64,000 nt of DNA, taken from contig CAIUQR010000061.1 of the NCBI GenBank assembly GCA_903901335.1, positions 62,001 to 126,000 of the forward strand, in the 5' to 3' direction. This stretch comes from an uncultured delta proteobacterium. Its GTDB lineage: Bacteria > Desulfobacterota > Desulfobulbia > Desulfobulbales > Desulfocapsaceae. The notes below the pieces were generated by a model. That model was not told the origin of the DNA. It worked only from the letters and a program-made list of their open reading frames with translations, and ran no database searches. How positions within the stretch are numbered: position 1 is the first letter of the stretch; every line of letters starts with the position of its first letter. Positions 36,830 to 45,486 of this stretch are shown here, one piece after another. Position numbers and translations under genes: made by a program.

Positions 36830-37639
36830 ATGTCTATTCATCCAACAGCAGTCATTGATAAAAAAGCTGAACTGGATTCAACGGTACACGTTGGTCCATA
36901 TGCAGTTATTGAAGAGGGTGTGCGCATCGGCGCCGACACGAAAGTTTTGGCTCATGCGGTCATCTCCGGCCCAACGACGATCGGAGAGAGGAATCTTATC
37001 GGTTCGTTTGCAACTGTAGGTGGTGCTCCTCAGGATCTGAGCTATAAAGGGGAACCGACGGAGCTTATTATCGGTAATGACAACCAGATCCGGGAGTATG
37101 CTTCCATTCACCGTGGAACGCCCGGAGGACACGGCAAGACCGTGATCGGCAATAATAATCTGCTGATGGCCTATATTCATGTCGCCCATGACTGCCATCT
37201 TGGCGACCATGTGATCATGGCAAATGTAGCCACCCTGGCAGGGCATGTGGAGGTCGGCAGTAATGCATCAATCGGAGGCCTGGTCGCGATTCACCAGTTT
37301 TGCCGGATTGGCTGCTACTCGTATATCGGCGGAGTTTCCGGAATCGGTCGAGATGTCCCACCCTACGTAATTATTGCCGGCACCCGTAACGGTACGAAGA
37401 TTTCCGGAATTAATAAAATCGGCCTGAAACGGAATGGTTTCAGCCGGGAAACTATCACCAAGCTTGAGAATGCCTATCGCATTATTTTTCGATCGAATAC
37501 TCTCCTGATCAAGGATGCACTGGAACTTGCAAAACATGAGATACCTGATTGTCCGGAAGTGGATAGCATGGTGAAATTTTTTGAGGACTCCAAGCGTGGT
37601 GTCGCCTTACGGACCGTAGAGGAGGTCAATGGAGATTGA
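36830..37639 (+). CDS. lpxA: UDP-N-acetylglucosamine O-acyltransferase
   Basis: A 269-residue LpxA, first enzyme of lipid A synthesis: left-handed beta helix from IHPTAVIDKKAELDSTVHVGP, the loop SYKGEPTELIIGN, catalytic histidine region in MAYIHVAHDCHLGDH, and the C-terminal helical part after LKRNGFSRETI. The ATG at 36830 gives the standard N-terminus; no good ribosome site is visible. An unusually long 261-nt gap without a gene separates it from fabZ, which may hold an extra promoter. Overlaps lpxI by 11 nt. Confidence 0.95.
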   Translation: MSIHPTAVIDKKAELDSTVHVGPYAVIEEGVRIGADTKVLAHAVISGPTTIGERNLIGSFATVGGAPQDLSYKGEPTELIIGNDNQIREYASIHRGTPGGHGKTVIGNNNLLMAYIHVAHDCHLGDHVIMANVATLAGHVEVGSNASIGGLVAIHQFCRIGCYSYIGGVSGIGRDVPPYVIIAGTRNGTKISGINKIGLKRNGFSRETITKLENAYRIIFRSNTLLIKDALELAKHEIPDCPEVDSMVKFFEDSKRGVALRTVEEVNGD

Positions 37640-38471
37640 TCCACGAAAGATCGGCGTCATCGCAGGGGCAGGCCAGTTTCCTCTTCTCTTTATCGAGGCT
37701 GCCAGGAGTGCCGGACGGACGGTTGTGGTGGTTGCCCATAAGAATGAAACGTCCACATCCATAGCTGAGGCGGCTGATGCCGTGTGCTGGGTAAAACTTG
37801 GTCAGCTTGGGAAGATGATCAAATTTTTTAAAGACCAGGCGGTGGGAGAGACGGTTTTCCTTGGTGCAATCACAAAAACCAGGATCTTTCGCGATGTCCT
37901 TCCTGACCTTAAATGCCTATCGCTCTGGAAGACGATCAATACCAAACAGGATGACGCCATTCTCCGTGCTGTTGCCGGGGCATTGGAGACTGATGGGATC
38001 AAAGTGCTTGAGTCGACTCTCTATTTGCAACATCTTCTTTTCCCCAAGGGGGTTTTGACCCGGAAGAAACCCACTAAAGAGCAGAGAGAAGATATAGCCT
38101 TCGGCTGGTTGAATGCGAGGGCCATCGGCCGTCTCGATATTGGTCAATGCGTTGTGGTCAGAAACCAGTCTGTTGCTGCCGTCGAGGCAATAGAAGGAAC
38201 CGATGCGACCATTATCCGCGGGGGGGCGCTGGTCAAAGAGAAGGCTGTCGTCGTCAAGGTAAAAAAACCCGGCCAGGATTTTCGTTTTGATCTGCCTGCT
38301 ACCGGCCTTACCACCATCGAAAGCCTGAAAAGCGTCCGTGGCTCGGTTCTGGCGGTTGAGGCTGGACAGTCACTGCTGTTCGACCGTGAACAGGTTGTGC
38401 AGGCTGCCGATGCCGCTGGTATTGTCGTTGTCGGTGTCGAAGAGAAAGAGGACGGAAGTCTCAACTTCTGA
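37629..38471 (+). CDS. lpxI: UDP-2,3-diacylglucosamine pyrophosphatase LpxI (DUF1009)
   Basis: A 280-residue protein of the LpxI family, which replaces LpxH in many alpha- and deltaproteobacteria. Family marks are IGVIAGAGQFPLL at the N-terminus, WVKLGQLGKMI, LTRKKPTKEQREDI and the C-terminal GLTTIESL with AVEAGQSLLFDRE. Its ATG lies inside the end of lpxA (11-nt overlap) behind GGAGG, which shows tight coupling. Confidence 0.93.
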   Translation: MEIDPRKIGVIAGAGQFPLLFIEAARSAGRTVVVVAHKNETSTSIAEAADAVCWVKLGQLGKMIKFFKDQAVGETVFLGAITKTRIFRDVLPDLKCLSLWKTINTKQDDAILRAVAGALETDGIKVLESTLYLQHLLFPKGVLTRKKPTKEQREDIAFGWLNARAIGRLDIGQCVVVRNQSVAAVEAIEGTDATIIRGGALVKEKAVVVKVKKPGQDFRFDLPATGLTTIESLKSVRGSVLAVEAGQSLLFDREQVVQAADAAGIVVVGVEEKEDGSLNF

Positions 38472-38542
38472 ACCTGACCTTCGGATACCCTGTAAAAAAT
38501 ATCCTCTCAGAATGCTCTATTCCGGATGCTGGACGAAGACGG

Positions 38543-39157
38543 CTAGCCAGTCTTCACCCAGTCCAGAAGCGGGTCTATCCATTCCCGGTATGGTCTGTAA
38601 ATCAAGCCGTGGCCGATATCGAGGTCGAGTACGATCTCCTTGAATTGTCCCAGTCCTTCCGAACGCTGGAAGTAGAGGGACGGCGTGATAGACAATTTAT
38701 CGGACCGATCATGGATCGAGAGGATCTTCCCGTAGAGCTTGAGGTTTTTATCTTGTAGACATTTTTCAAACAGGCCGGCCACGAAGACGTAATTAATTTC
38801 TTTTTTCTGCAGCATAGCGGAAACGTAGGCACTGATAATTCCCCCTTTGGAGGCACCTGTTACGGTGATATTGCCCGGCGGGACTTTATTTGCCAGAAGC
38901 TGTTTAATCTGAGCAGCAATATTTTCGGCATATGATTTGATCTCGGTACCTTTTTCCCGTGCCTCACTTATGACGATGAACCCTGCACGGGCCAATTCTT
39001 CGAGGATGAGTTCGTATTCGTAGTATCCGTGTTCCTCACTTTTCGGGCGTATTCCAGCCTCTTCCACGATCAAGCCGTGCAGATAAAAGAGATAAGATTT
39101 TGTGCTGTCAGGATTGTCCGGTACGTGAGGCAGGATAGTGGTTTGCATTGATTCCAT
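38543..39157 (-). CDS. Alpha/beta-hydrolase-like protein
   Basis: A 204-residue cytoplasmic protein with a hydrolase-like layout: YLFYLHGLIVEE, nucleophile-type elbow TGASKGG (Ser), DRSDKL as possible acid region and DIGHGLIYRPY as possible histidine. The elbow is GxSxG-like (GASKG). Substrate unknown. AGGAG lies before the ATG. It is directly downstream of the HTH-ATPase-STAS-like regulator (39-nt gap), so they probably form an operon. Confidence 0.75.
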   Translation of the reverse strand: MESMQTTILPHVPDNPDSTKSYLFYLHGLIVEEAGIRPKSEEHGYYEYELILEELARAGFIVISEAREKGTEIKSYAENIAAQIKQLLANKVPPGNITVTGASKGGIISAYVSAMLQKKEINYVFVAGLFEKCLQDKNLKLYGKILSIHDRSDKLSITPSLYFQRSEGLGQFKEIVLDLDIGHGLIYRPYREWIDPLLDWVKTG

Positions 39158-39196
39158 TGAGGACTCCTGTTTAAGAAATATTCATACTTCGTTTAA

Positions 39197-40249
39197 TTAT
39201 GTGGCTCCGGCAGAGCTGTTTCTTGCCGCCTTAATGATCGCCTCTATCTGTCTGTTGGTATTGCAGTGGAGCAACTGGATCTCCGGATGCTCGGCTGAGA
39301 AGACCCTGAAGATCTGATCTGCGAATGCCGATCCGATCTTGTCGACGCCAAGGAAGTCGAGGACGGCAATTTTAAATCGATCTATACGGGCCAGGACCTT
39401 GCGTGCCTGAGAGCGAGAGAAAAGGGCTTCGGAGTTGTACTGGGCCAACCTGACAGGTATACAGGTCTTTGAGAAGACGCGGTCTCCGGCTTTTGCTGCT
39501 GCGAATTCTTTAAAAACCTGGCCGGTTGTCCGTAAGGTGTTGTTTCCGATGATCATGCTGATAAACGTACCCGGGATTTCTTCATCTGCTGTATCAAACG
39601 CCCAATCCCAGGCGATCCCGTATTGGTGGGCGAAGATCACTTTACCGGCGGCAATGGCAAAATAGTCAACCATCCTTGAGGGAAGAAGGATATTCAGTCC
39701 TGTAGAATTATGCGGGTCGGTGGAAGGCCTCCCTTCGGAGAGTTCCAGTGCCGCCTGCTGATCATCATCGAGCTGGAGCTTTTCTTTGATAGAATGAAAA
39801 AAACCAGCGCCATCATCGGAAATGGTAATGGTGGTCTGGGTCTTCTGCTGGAGGATGCGGACATGGATTGTCGTCCCTCCGGAGTGGTGAACCTCATAAT
39901 TGAAGATCTTTTCGAAGCAGAACTTCCACAGTTCAAGTACATTGCCGGGAAGGGACTGCAGAACGGGAAGGATATCTTCTCTCCAGGCGATATCTTTATC
40001 CGGTCGATCGGTAATGATATAGGTAAACTCAACAATACGACCCTGGCTTGGACGATAGATCCGGCCAGAGGTGTTGCCTTCAATCTCAATGTCACCCTGG
40101 TTGACCAGCTTTTTTATATGGCGGGCTGCCGCCTGCCTGGAAATTGCAAACTTCTGAGCAATAATTTTGACGATATCGGCAGGATGAGAAGAAACATTGT
40201 CCAGGATGAATTTCCTGATGATCGAGCTTTTTTGTCTGGAACCTTCCAT
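39197..40249 (-). CDS. HTH-HATPase-STAS-like (DUF4325) regulator
   Basis: A 350-residue cytoplasmic protein combining three parts: an N-terminal winged HTH (AQKFAISRQAAARHIKKLVNQGDIE, residues ~30-60), a GHKL-type ATPase (about 90-230; ISDDGAGFF and STGLNILL), and a C-terminal DUF4325/STAS-like domain (after about 265; RKVLARIDRF, LDFLGVDKIGSAFADQIFRVF). It resembles an anti-sigma-factor kinase and antagonist fused to a DNA-binding domain. ATG 40249 is chosen; a TTG at 40273 extends the frame. Probably controls the hydrolase gene that follows. Confidence 0.78.
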   Translation of the reverse strand: MEGSRQKSSIIRKFILDNVSSHPADIVKIIAQKFAISRQAAARHIKKLVNQGDIEIEGNTSGRIYRPSQGRIVEFTYIITDRPDKDIAWREDILPVLQSLPGNVLELWKFCFEKIFNYEVHHSGGTTIHVRILQQKTQTTITISDDGAGFFHSIKEKLQLDDDQQAALELSEGRPSTDPHNSTGLNILLPSRMVDYFAIAAGKVIFAHQYGIAWDWAFDTADEEIPGTFISMIIGNNTLRTTGQVFKEFAAAKAGDRVFSKTCIPVRLAQYNSEALFSRSQARKVLARIDRFKIAVLDFLGVDKIGSAFADQIFRVFSAEHPEIQLLHCNTNRQIEAIIKAARNSSAGAT

Positions 40250-40489
40250 GATCTTGTACTGTCTTTTGCGCAAGTAAGTGTCATCGCATTGTGAGCGCTT
40301 CAGTTGAAAACATTATTCGACAGACTGGTAATGTTAGTAGAGGATAATGTCAATTTTTTTATTGAAAAGAGAGTGGGGATTTGATTGCAGAATGTCCCTT
40401 AATTTTTTATGCTCTGCTGAATGGAAACGGTTTTTGAATAGAGCTGAAGACTTAGGAAACACAATTTATTATAGTTTTAGGAAAATATC

Positions 40490-40825
40490 ATGAAAAACTG
40501 GGCCGCTATTATCTTTGTTTTGTTTGTTGTCACCGGTTGTACAAAAGAGACGCAGAATAAAATCGGACGTGCTGTACAGAATTGGACAGGTACAGATGGA
40601 GTCTTAGAGGTGTATGCTGGAGATAAGTTAGTAAAACGATTCATGAAAATCGATAAACTTTCAACTGCGATGGCAACCGACGGCAGCAGGGAGCGACCGT
40701 ACAGGTATGGTTATGGCGTTCTCGATGCCAATTTAAATGGTGTGGTCGACCCTGGAGAAAAGAAGGTCTATTTTGAGTTCAGTGATTACTCAACATCTTA
40801 TATTTTCTATGAAAATCCGAACTAG
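40490..40825 (+). CDS. Small lipoprotein
   Basis: A 111-residue predicted lipoprotein: hydrophobic signal and lipobox VTGC with cysteine at about residue 17. The mature part is small and polar (VLEVYAGDKLVKRFMKIDKL, PYRYGYGVLDANLNGVVDPGE); no known domain is recognised. It lies divergent from the HTH-ATPase regulator and 67 nt before the lytic transglycosylase. Confidence 0.75.
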   Translation: MKNWAAIIFVLFVVTGCTKETQNKIGRAVQNWTGTDGVLEVYAGDKLVKRFMKIDKLSTAMATDGSRERPYRYGYGVLDANLNGVVDPGEKKVYFEFSDYSTSYIFYENPN

Positions 40826-40892
40826 ACAACATGATCGGATTGATCTGGAGGTATCTTTCTTTTAGACCGTATGGCAGTGGTTGAGTATTTTT

Positions 40893-41993
40893 ATGAGAAA
40901 ATCAGTTCAGGGTAAGGCAGATGTTGTCAAACGGTCAACGAAAACCACCACCAAAGCAGGACCAGGAAAAAAAAAGCCTCGGAAACCACGCAATACTGCT
41001 AAAAAGCAGGTAGTCGGCAGGCAGTCCGCAGGAAATAAAACGCTGCTCATAGGTCTTGAAGTGCTTGGTTTAGCCACTGTTGCCGTTACGGCTGTGATGG
41101 TTATGCTGGGCTATTCGGCGGGCTGGTTTTCAGATGTCCGGTTTTTCGCGAGCCTGTTGCCGTTCGCGGTTTTTATGTTAGGATTTATTGTTGTTGCTGC
41201 CGTTTTGCTGATAGGTTGGTGGCGGTTTCGCAAATGGTTGCTTAATCGGTCGACCCTGCTCCCGTCTGCACTGTCCCTTGTTCTGGCCATGGGCTGTTTG
41301 GTTATACAGGGTCAATTCAGTCATGGATTTGAGAACTTTCGTGCCTTGATTGGCGGCAGGCAGGAGGACCGTCGCATCAATCTTTCCCATCAGGTCTATG
41401 CGGCGTATCGTCGCTGTGATCAAACACAGATGCAGAAGATGATTGAGCGTGCCCAACAATATGCCCCTGCCCTCAAAGAAGCGGCCCAGGCGTACGGCAT
41501 CGATCAAAATCTTCTACAGGGTGTGGCAGCGGCAGAATCCTCGTTTCTTCCCCGGGAGAGCAAGGACGGTGGTTTGGGGCTTTTCCAGATTACCCAGGTA
41601 CCGGAAACCGTACTTGAACGTGTCGGGAGGCGTCTTCAGGTCGACAAGGTCACATTGACAGACCCGCGCCACAATGCCTTTGTTGCCGCTGCGGTGCTGA
41701 AGTACTACCTTGCCGAGATGAATGATAATCTGTTTATGGGGTTGCTGGCCTATAATATTGGTCCGGCCAATGGCGGTCTTCGTTTTATCATGAAGCAGTA
41801 TGGAGCGACAAATTTTGTCACGATACAGCCCTATCTCCAGCAACTGCCCCGTGATTATCCTATCCGTGTTTTGTCCTATTCGCTGGCCTTCCGTCTCTGG
41901 CAGCAGGAAGGAAGGTTGCTCGCCTATGAGGAAGGAAAAAATGCGCTGCGCATCCAGCATATCGGGATACCCGGTTTGAAAAGCGGAGATTAA
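40893..41993 (+). CDS. Membrane-bound SLT lytic transglycosylase
   Basis: A 366-residue protein with a very basic N-terminal ~45 residues, three hydrophobic segments (about 50-135) and a C-terminal SLT domain. The catalytic glutamate is in AAAESSFLPRES, followed by GGLGLFQITQVP and LLAYNIGPANGG. It cleaves peptidoglycan glycan strands outside the inner membrane. The ATG at 40893 is used although no ribosome site is near; TTG 40881 is an in-frame alternative. Membrane anchoring by several helices rather than a signal peptide is unusual. Confidence 0.85.
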   Translation: MRKSVQGKADVVKRSTKTTTKAGPGKKKPRKPRNTAKKQVVGRQSAGNKTLLIGLEVLGLATVAVTAVMVMLGYSAGWFSDVRFFASLLPFAVFMLGFIVVAAVLLIGWWRFRKWLLNRSTLLPSALSLVLAMGCLVIQGQFSHGFENFRALIGGRQEDRRINLSHQVYAAYRRCDQTQMQKMIERAQQYAPALKEAAQAYGIDQNLLQGVAAAESSFLPRESKDGGLGLFQITQVPETVLERVGRRLQVDKVTLTDPRHNAFVAAAVLKYYLAEMNDNLFMGLLAYNIGPANGGLRFIMKQYGATNFVTIQPYLQQLPRDYPIRVLSYSLAFRLWQQEGRLLAYEEGKNALRIQHIGIPGLKSGD

Positions 41994-42022
41994 TCTCAGC
42001 ATCCCTCATCAGCACCACCCTA

Positions 42023-42898
42023 TCACCTTTCAATCCTGATTGAAGTACGATCGAGTTCCTTCTCAACGACCTGCTCTGTTTCACGTTCTTTTTCGGCGGC
42101 CTGAATATGAAAACGCTCTTTAATCTTCGCATAAGAGACCAGATCCGACTGACGATCTGAAGGAGTCAGAAATGATTCCAGTTTCGTTGTCAGGATCACC
42201 GGATTTAGTTCTGAATCGATTGCAATCACCCCTTCCATGATGATCTTCTGCAGGAGCAGTTCATGGTTGGTCCGTTCCTTCAGGTTGGCTGCAAAGGGAA
42301 GGAATAAGAAGTTGGCGAAGATCAGGCCGTAGAGGGTTGCAGTGAGGGCGATGGGGACGGCCTTGAGGATGATCAATGGGCCTCCCGCACCCCCAAGCAT
42401 AGTGACCCAGCCGATAATGGAACCGATGAGGCCGAAAACAGGAAAAAACTCCCCTATGGTTCTGAGAACGCGTTCCAGGTCTTCACGACGCAGTTTAAAA
42501 AAATACATCTCGGTATTGAGAATTTCCCGGATCTGCTCCGCTCTATAGCCATCAACCAGGCAGCCCAAGGCCCTGCGCAGAAAGAGAATCGAGGTCTCCT
42601 GCTCTTCATGCTGAAGGGAAAGGATGCCCTCAATTCTTGATTTGATGGAAAGATCTATCAGAATATTGATGATCTCCGTCTCGGTTTTGATCGGTTTGCG
42701 ATAGCTTGCCATGATGACCTTGGACACTATCTTCAACTGCTCCATCCTGAAGCTGAGGAGGGTGGCCACGGTAGTGCCGCTCACAACCACGAGTATGCCG
42801 GAGAAATTAAAATAGAGGCTGACATTGCCGTTCATCCAGAATCCCAGAATAAACAGTCCGCCGGCGAGGATGAGTCCGAGAAGATTCTTTCGTTTCAT
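42023..42898 (-). CDS. motA: MotA-family stator protein
   Basis: A 291-residue membrane protein with four helices in the MotA pattern: N-terminal pair (LLGLILAGGLFILGFWMNG and LYFNFSGILVVVSGTTVATLLSF), a long cytoplasmic loop, then EFFPVFGLIGSIIGWVTML and ALTATLYGLIFANFLFLPFA. It conducts ions with MotB. GGAAAGG precedes the ATG. It follows the MotB-like gene by 16 nt; no other flagellar gene is in the window, so a role in flagellar rotation is likely but not shown. Confidence 0.88.
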   Translation of the reverse strand: MKRKNLLGLILAGGLFILGFWMNGNVSLYFNFSGILVVVSGTTVATLLSFRMEQLKIVSKVIMASYRKPIKTETEIINILIDLSIKSRIEGILSLQHEEQETSILFLRRALGCLVDGYRAEQIREILNTEMYFFKLRREDLERVLRTIGEFFPVFGLIGSIIGWVTMLGGAGGPLIILKAVPIALTATLYGLIFANFLFLPFAANLKERTNHELLLQKIIMEGVIAIDSELNPVILTTKLESFLTPSDRQSDLVSYAKIKERFHIQAAEKERETEQVVEKELDRTSIRIER

Positions 42899-42914
42899 TG
42901 TTGCCTTTCCATTG

Positions 42915-44075
42915 TTATTGATTTTTGTTGGCCATGACCTGTTGGGGATTCTTGTTGCTGATGATCACTTCGATCCTCCTGTTCGCCGCCTTGTTCTGCA
43001 GGGTGGTATTTGGATAGAGGGGACGGTACGACGAATAACCGCTGACTATGAACTGGTTTGGATTCATATCTGTTTCTTCTATGAGGAACCGGGCGACCGA
43101 ACTTGCCCTGGCCACCGATAGTTCCCAGTTGCTGGGGAAATGGTCCGAATGTGCGGGCTGATTGTCGGTATGGCCGACGACGCCTATCATGAACGGAATG
43201 TTTTTAATCGCCGCCCCTATTTTCTGCAGTGAGGGTATGGACTTTGAGGTAAGATCGGCCTTACCTGCCGCGAAAAACAGATCACTGCTGAGGGTGATCC
43301 GGACATCTGTACCCGAAACGAAGTCGACGGAGGCGTATTTACTGAGATTTTGACTGGCAATGGTACCGGCAATGGTGGCCATCAGCTTGTTGGTTTTTTC
43401 GTCTCCCGAGGTGTCACTGCGCGCATCGGACGGCCGAAGGTCGCCTGATCCCTGGTCAGTCAGAAGTTCCGTCCCTGATTCAGGAGACACCTCTTTTGGA
43501 ACCGGTAGTCTGCCGGATGCTGTATTAGCTGTTGAGGAAGGGGTGGTGATGCTTTTTCTGATCCTTTCCAGCGGATCCTTGTTTTCCTGCACAAATTTGG
43601 TGCTTGCATCAATGTCCTCAATATGGATCGGCACTACTTTTTTAATGGTTCCGGCAGTGATTAACGGAAGCCCCGGTTTAATCGGAGTGTAAGGAAGAGA
43701 AGGCTTATTGCTCGGGGCAACATCCAGCGCTCCGGTGGTCTGGCCACCGATAACCTCCGTTTGATCACCGACGAGCAGCTCTTTATGTGCCGTCTGGTAA
43801 ACAAACATAATCAGAAAAAGGATGAACATAGTCATCATCAGATCAGACCAGGGGACTGCCCAGTGTGAGGTTCTGGTTGTGGCTTGCTGAAACACGAATT
43901 CATCGACCTGAAAAACGGTAAACTGACGCCGGTCGTGGGTCGGCGGACGGAGATTGGCCTGATGCAGATCAGGAGCAGAGGGCTCCGGAGACTCCGGTCC
44001 TGTTCCGACAGCGGGATCTTCCTGCGGGGCGGAGGAATTAACTGATAGCTGATCCGGTTCCGGTTGTATTGGCAT
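42915..44075 (-). CDS. motB: MotB-family stator protein with OmpA domain
   Basis: A 386-residue protein: long Pro/Gln/Ser-rich cytoplasmic start (1-75), one transmembrane helix with the ion-binding aspartate in VPWSDLMMTMFILFLIMF, a disordered periplasmic linker (about 110-240), and a C-terminal OmpA-like peptidoglycan-binding domain (IGVVGHTDNQPAHS, NWELSVARASSVARFL, AANRRIEVII). The long N-terminus and linker exceed E. coli MotB. Translation start has only a weak ribosome site. Confidence 0.88.
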   Translation of the reverse strand: MPIQPEPDQLSVNSSAPQEDPAVGTGPESPEPSAPDLHQANLRPPTHDRRQFTVFQVDEFVFQQATTRTSHWAVPWSDLMMTMFILFLIMFVYQTAHKELLVGDQTEVIGGQTTGALDVAPSNKPSLPYTPIKPGLPLITAGTIKKVVPIHIEDIDASTKFVQENKDPLERIRKSITTPSSTANTASGRLPVPKEVSPESGTELLTDQGSGDLRPSDARSDTSGDEKTNKLMATIAGTIASQNLSKYASVDFVSGTDVRITLSSDLFFAAGKADLTSKSIPSLQKIGAAIKNIPFMIGVVGHTDNQPAHSDHFPSNWELSVARASSVARFLIEETDMNPNQFIVSGYSSYRPLYPNTTLQNKAANRRIEVIISNKNPQQVMANKNQ

Positions 44076-44278
44076 GGATGATAGTTACGTTTTTACTGGT
44101 ATGTTATTTTATAAAAAAAATGTCGTATAATTGCGAACCCGGGCCGGGAAAAATCTGCGGAAATACCCTGATAGTGGGAAAATCGGCCCTCTGTTATGTC
44201 ATATCGGAAGAACCGTCGAAAATCAAAAGGAAAAATGGCAGAGAATGCAGATATGGCCGCTTTCTTTTGCTGTGACGA

Positions 44279-45088
44279 TCAGATATCTGAGAGCAGATGC
44301 GTAGCTTCCAGATAGGCAAAGGTCTGCCAGAGATCAGCTTCACTATGCGGTTCAAAGGTGATAATCGGATGCAGATCAGAATTTTTAAGGAAGGAGAAGA
44401 GTCCTGTAAAATCAAAATTCCCGCGTCCCGGCGCCAGGTGTTCATCGCGCCTGCCGGTATTGTCATGCAGGTGCAGTTGACCGAGCCAGGGGAGCATTGC
44501 CGGCAGCCACTGTTGCCAGGAGGACCCGGCAAAGGCCAGCAGATGACCGACATCCAGGCAGAACCCGGCCAAGGGCGTATTCAGCTTTGTCAACATGGCG
44601 GTATGGATGGAAGGGTCTTTTTCATAGGTATTCTCGAACATGACCGGGACGTTGTACCTCCCGGCAATATTGACGAGCTGCGCCCAGGTGGCAGACGCAT
44701 TTTCAAGCCATTCCTTGTAGACGTAACCGTGCTTGTTTTCCTCAAACTGGAGGTGGCAGACGATGGACCGAGGCCGGAAGACCGGGATTAACGCAAAGGC
44801 GGCATCCAGTTTCTCTCTTGTTTTTTCGAGAATGTACGGATCAAGTCCCCCAGGGGTGAGGTCGAAGAAAGGGGCATGCAGGGTGCAGGCAAGACCTTGC
44901 TTCTGCAGGCTTGCTGCGACCTGTTCGAAGGCCGAATGATCCTCATTATACAGACACAATCCCTCCAGTCCGATCTCCGGCTGGATGTTATGTTCCAGAA
45001 AGAGATCCAGGTACTTCTCCTTCAGATCGTACCAGGGGGCATTGATGAAACAGCGCTTTTTGATCCGGGCGAGGGTGGAAGTATTCAA
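44279..45088 (-). CDS. TIM-barrel sugar phosphate isomerase/endonuclease IV-like protein
   Basis: A 269-residue AP endonuclease 2/xylose-isomerase-like TIM barrel. Metal-ligand-type residues appear in TLHAPFFDL, SIVCHLQFEE, PVMFENTYEKD, FCLDVGHLLAFAG, LHLHDNTGRRDEHL and ITFEPH. Substrate cannot be told. Start is TTG at 45088, supported by GGAGAG 10 nt upstream and lack of a nearby ATG. Confidence 0.82.
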   Translation of the reverse strand: MNTSTLARIKKRCFINAPWYDLKEKYLDLFLEHNIQPEIGLEGLCLYNEDHSAFEQVAASLQKQGLACTLHAPFFDLTPGGLDPYILEKTREKLDAAFALIPVFRPRSIVCHLQFEENKHGYVYKEWLENASATWAQLVNIAGRYNVPVMFENTYEKDPSIHTAMLTKLNTPLAGFCLDVGHLLAFAGSSWQQWLPAMLPWLGQLHLHDNTGRRDEHLAPGRGNFDFTGLFSFLKNSDLHPIITFEPHSEADLWQTFAYLEATHLLSDI

Positions 45089-45486
45089 GGGTTCACTCTC
45101 CGAACGATTTATTATCTCTTCGATGGCGATCCGTTACATCATTACTGAACCATCGGATAAACCCGGGCAGTATACTCTGAAAATTGACGGAGAAAAACCG
45201 GTAAATTGAGGGACGAATTTTATAAAGATCGAAATTAGGGGGGCATGATGATATTGGTACTGACTGCTGAATACCTCTTGACAATCAATGGACGGCTATG
45301 TAAATATATATGCTTATATTTCCGATAATTATAGATATTTTATGTACCGGAGACTGAATAGATTGCTGGCATGCAGCAGAAAAAAAACTACGGATTAATT
45401 CCGATAGCAGTTACTTTTTACCGTATGCCCAAAGGTTTCTGAAGACCATTTTTTTGCCGATCCGAATCGGTAGTTCCAGGAGGATT
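45089..45486. other. Divergent intergenic region with AT-rich promoter zone
   Basis: 398 nt between the isomerase (minus) and the carboxypeptidase (plus). About 45300-45345 is very AT-rich. No ORF, RNA fold or repeat stands out apart from the possible promoter listed separately. Confidence 0.5.
45278..45306 (+). promoter_or_regulatory. Possible sigma-70 promoter of dacA
   Basis: TTGACA at 45278-45283 is a perfect -35 box; 17 nt later comes TAAATA at 45301-45306, a poor -10 inside an AT-rich run. It faces the carboxypeptidase gene about 180 nt downstream. Confidence 0.4.

Noticed and set aside
40290-40310. A half-match to the lac operator (ttgtgagcgctt)
   Set aside because: Only one half-site agrees, there is no LacI-type gene nearby, and the symmetric partner is missing.
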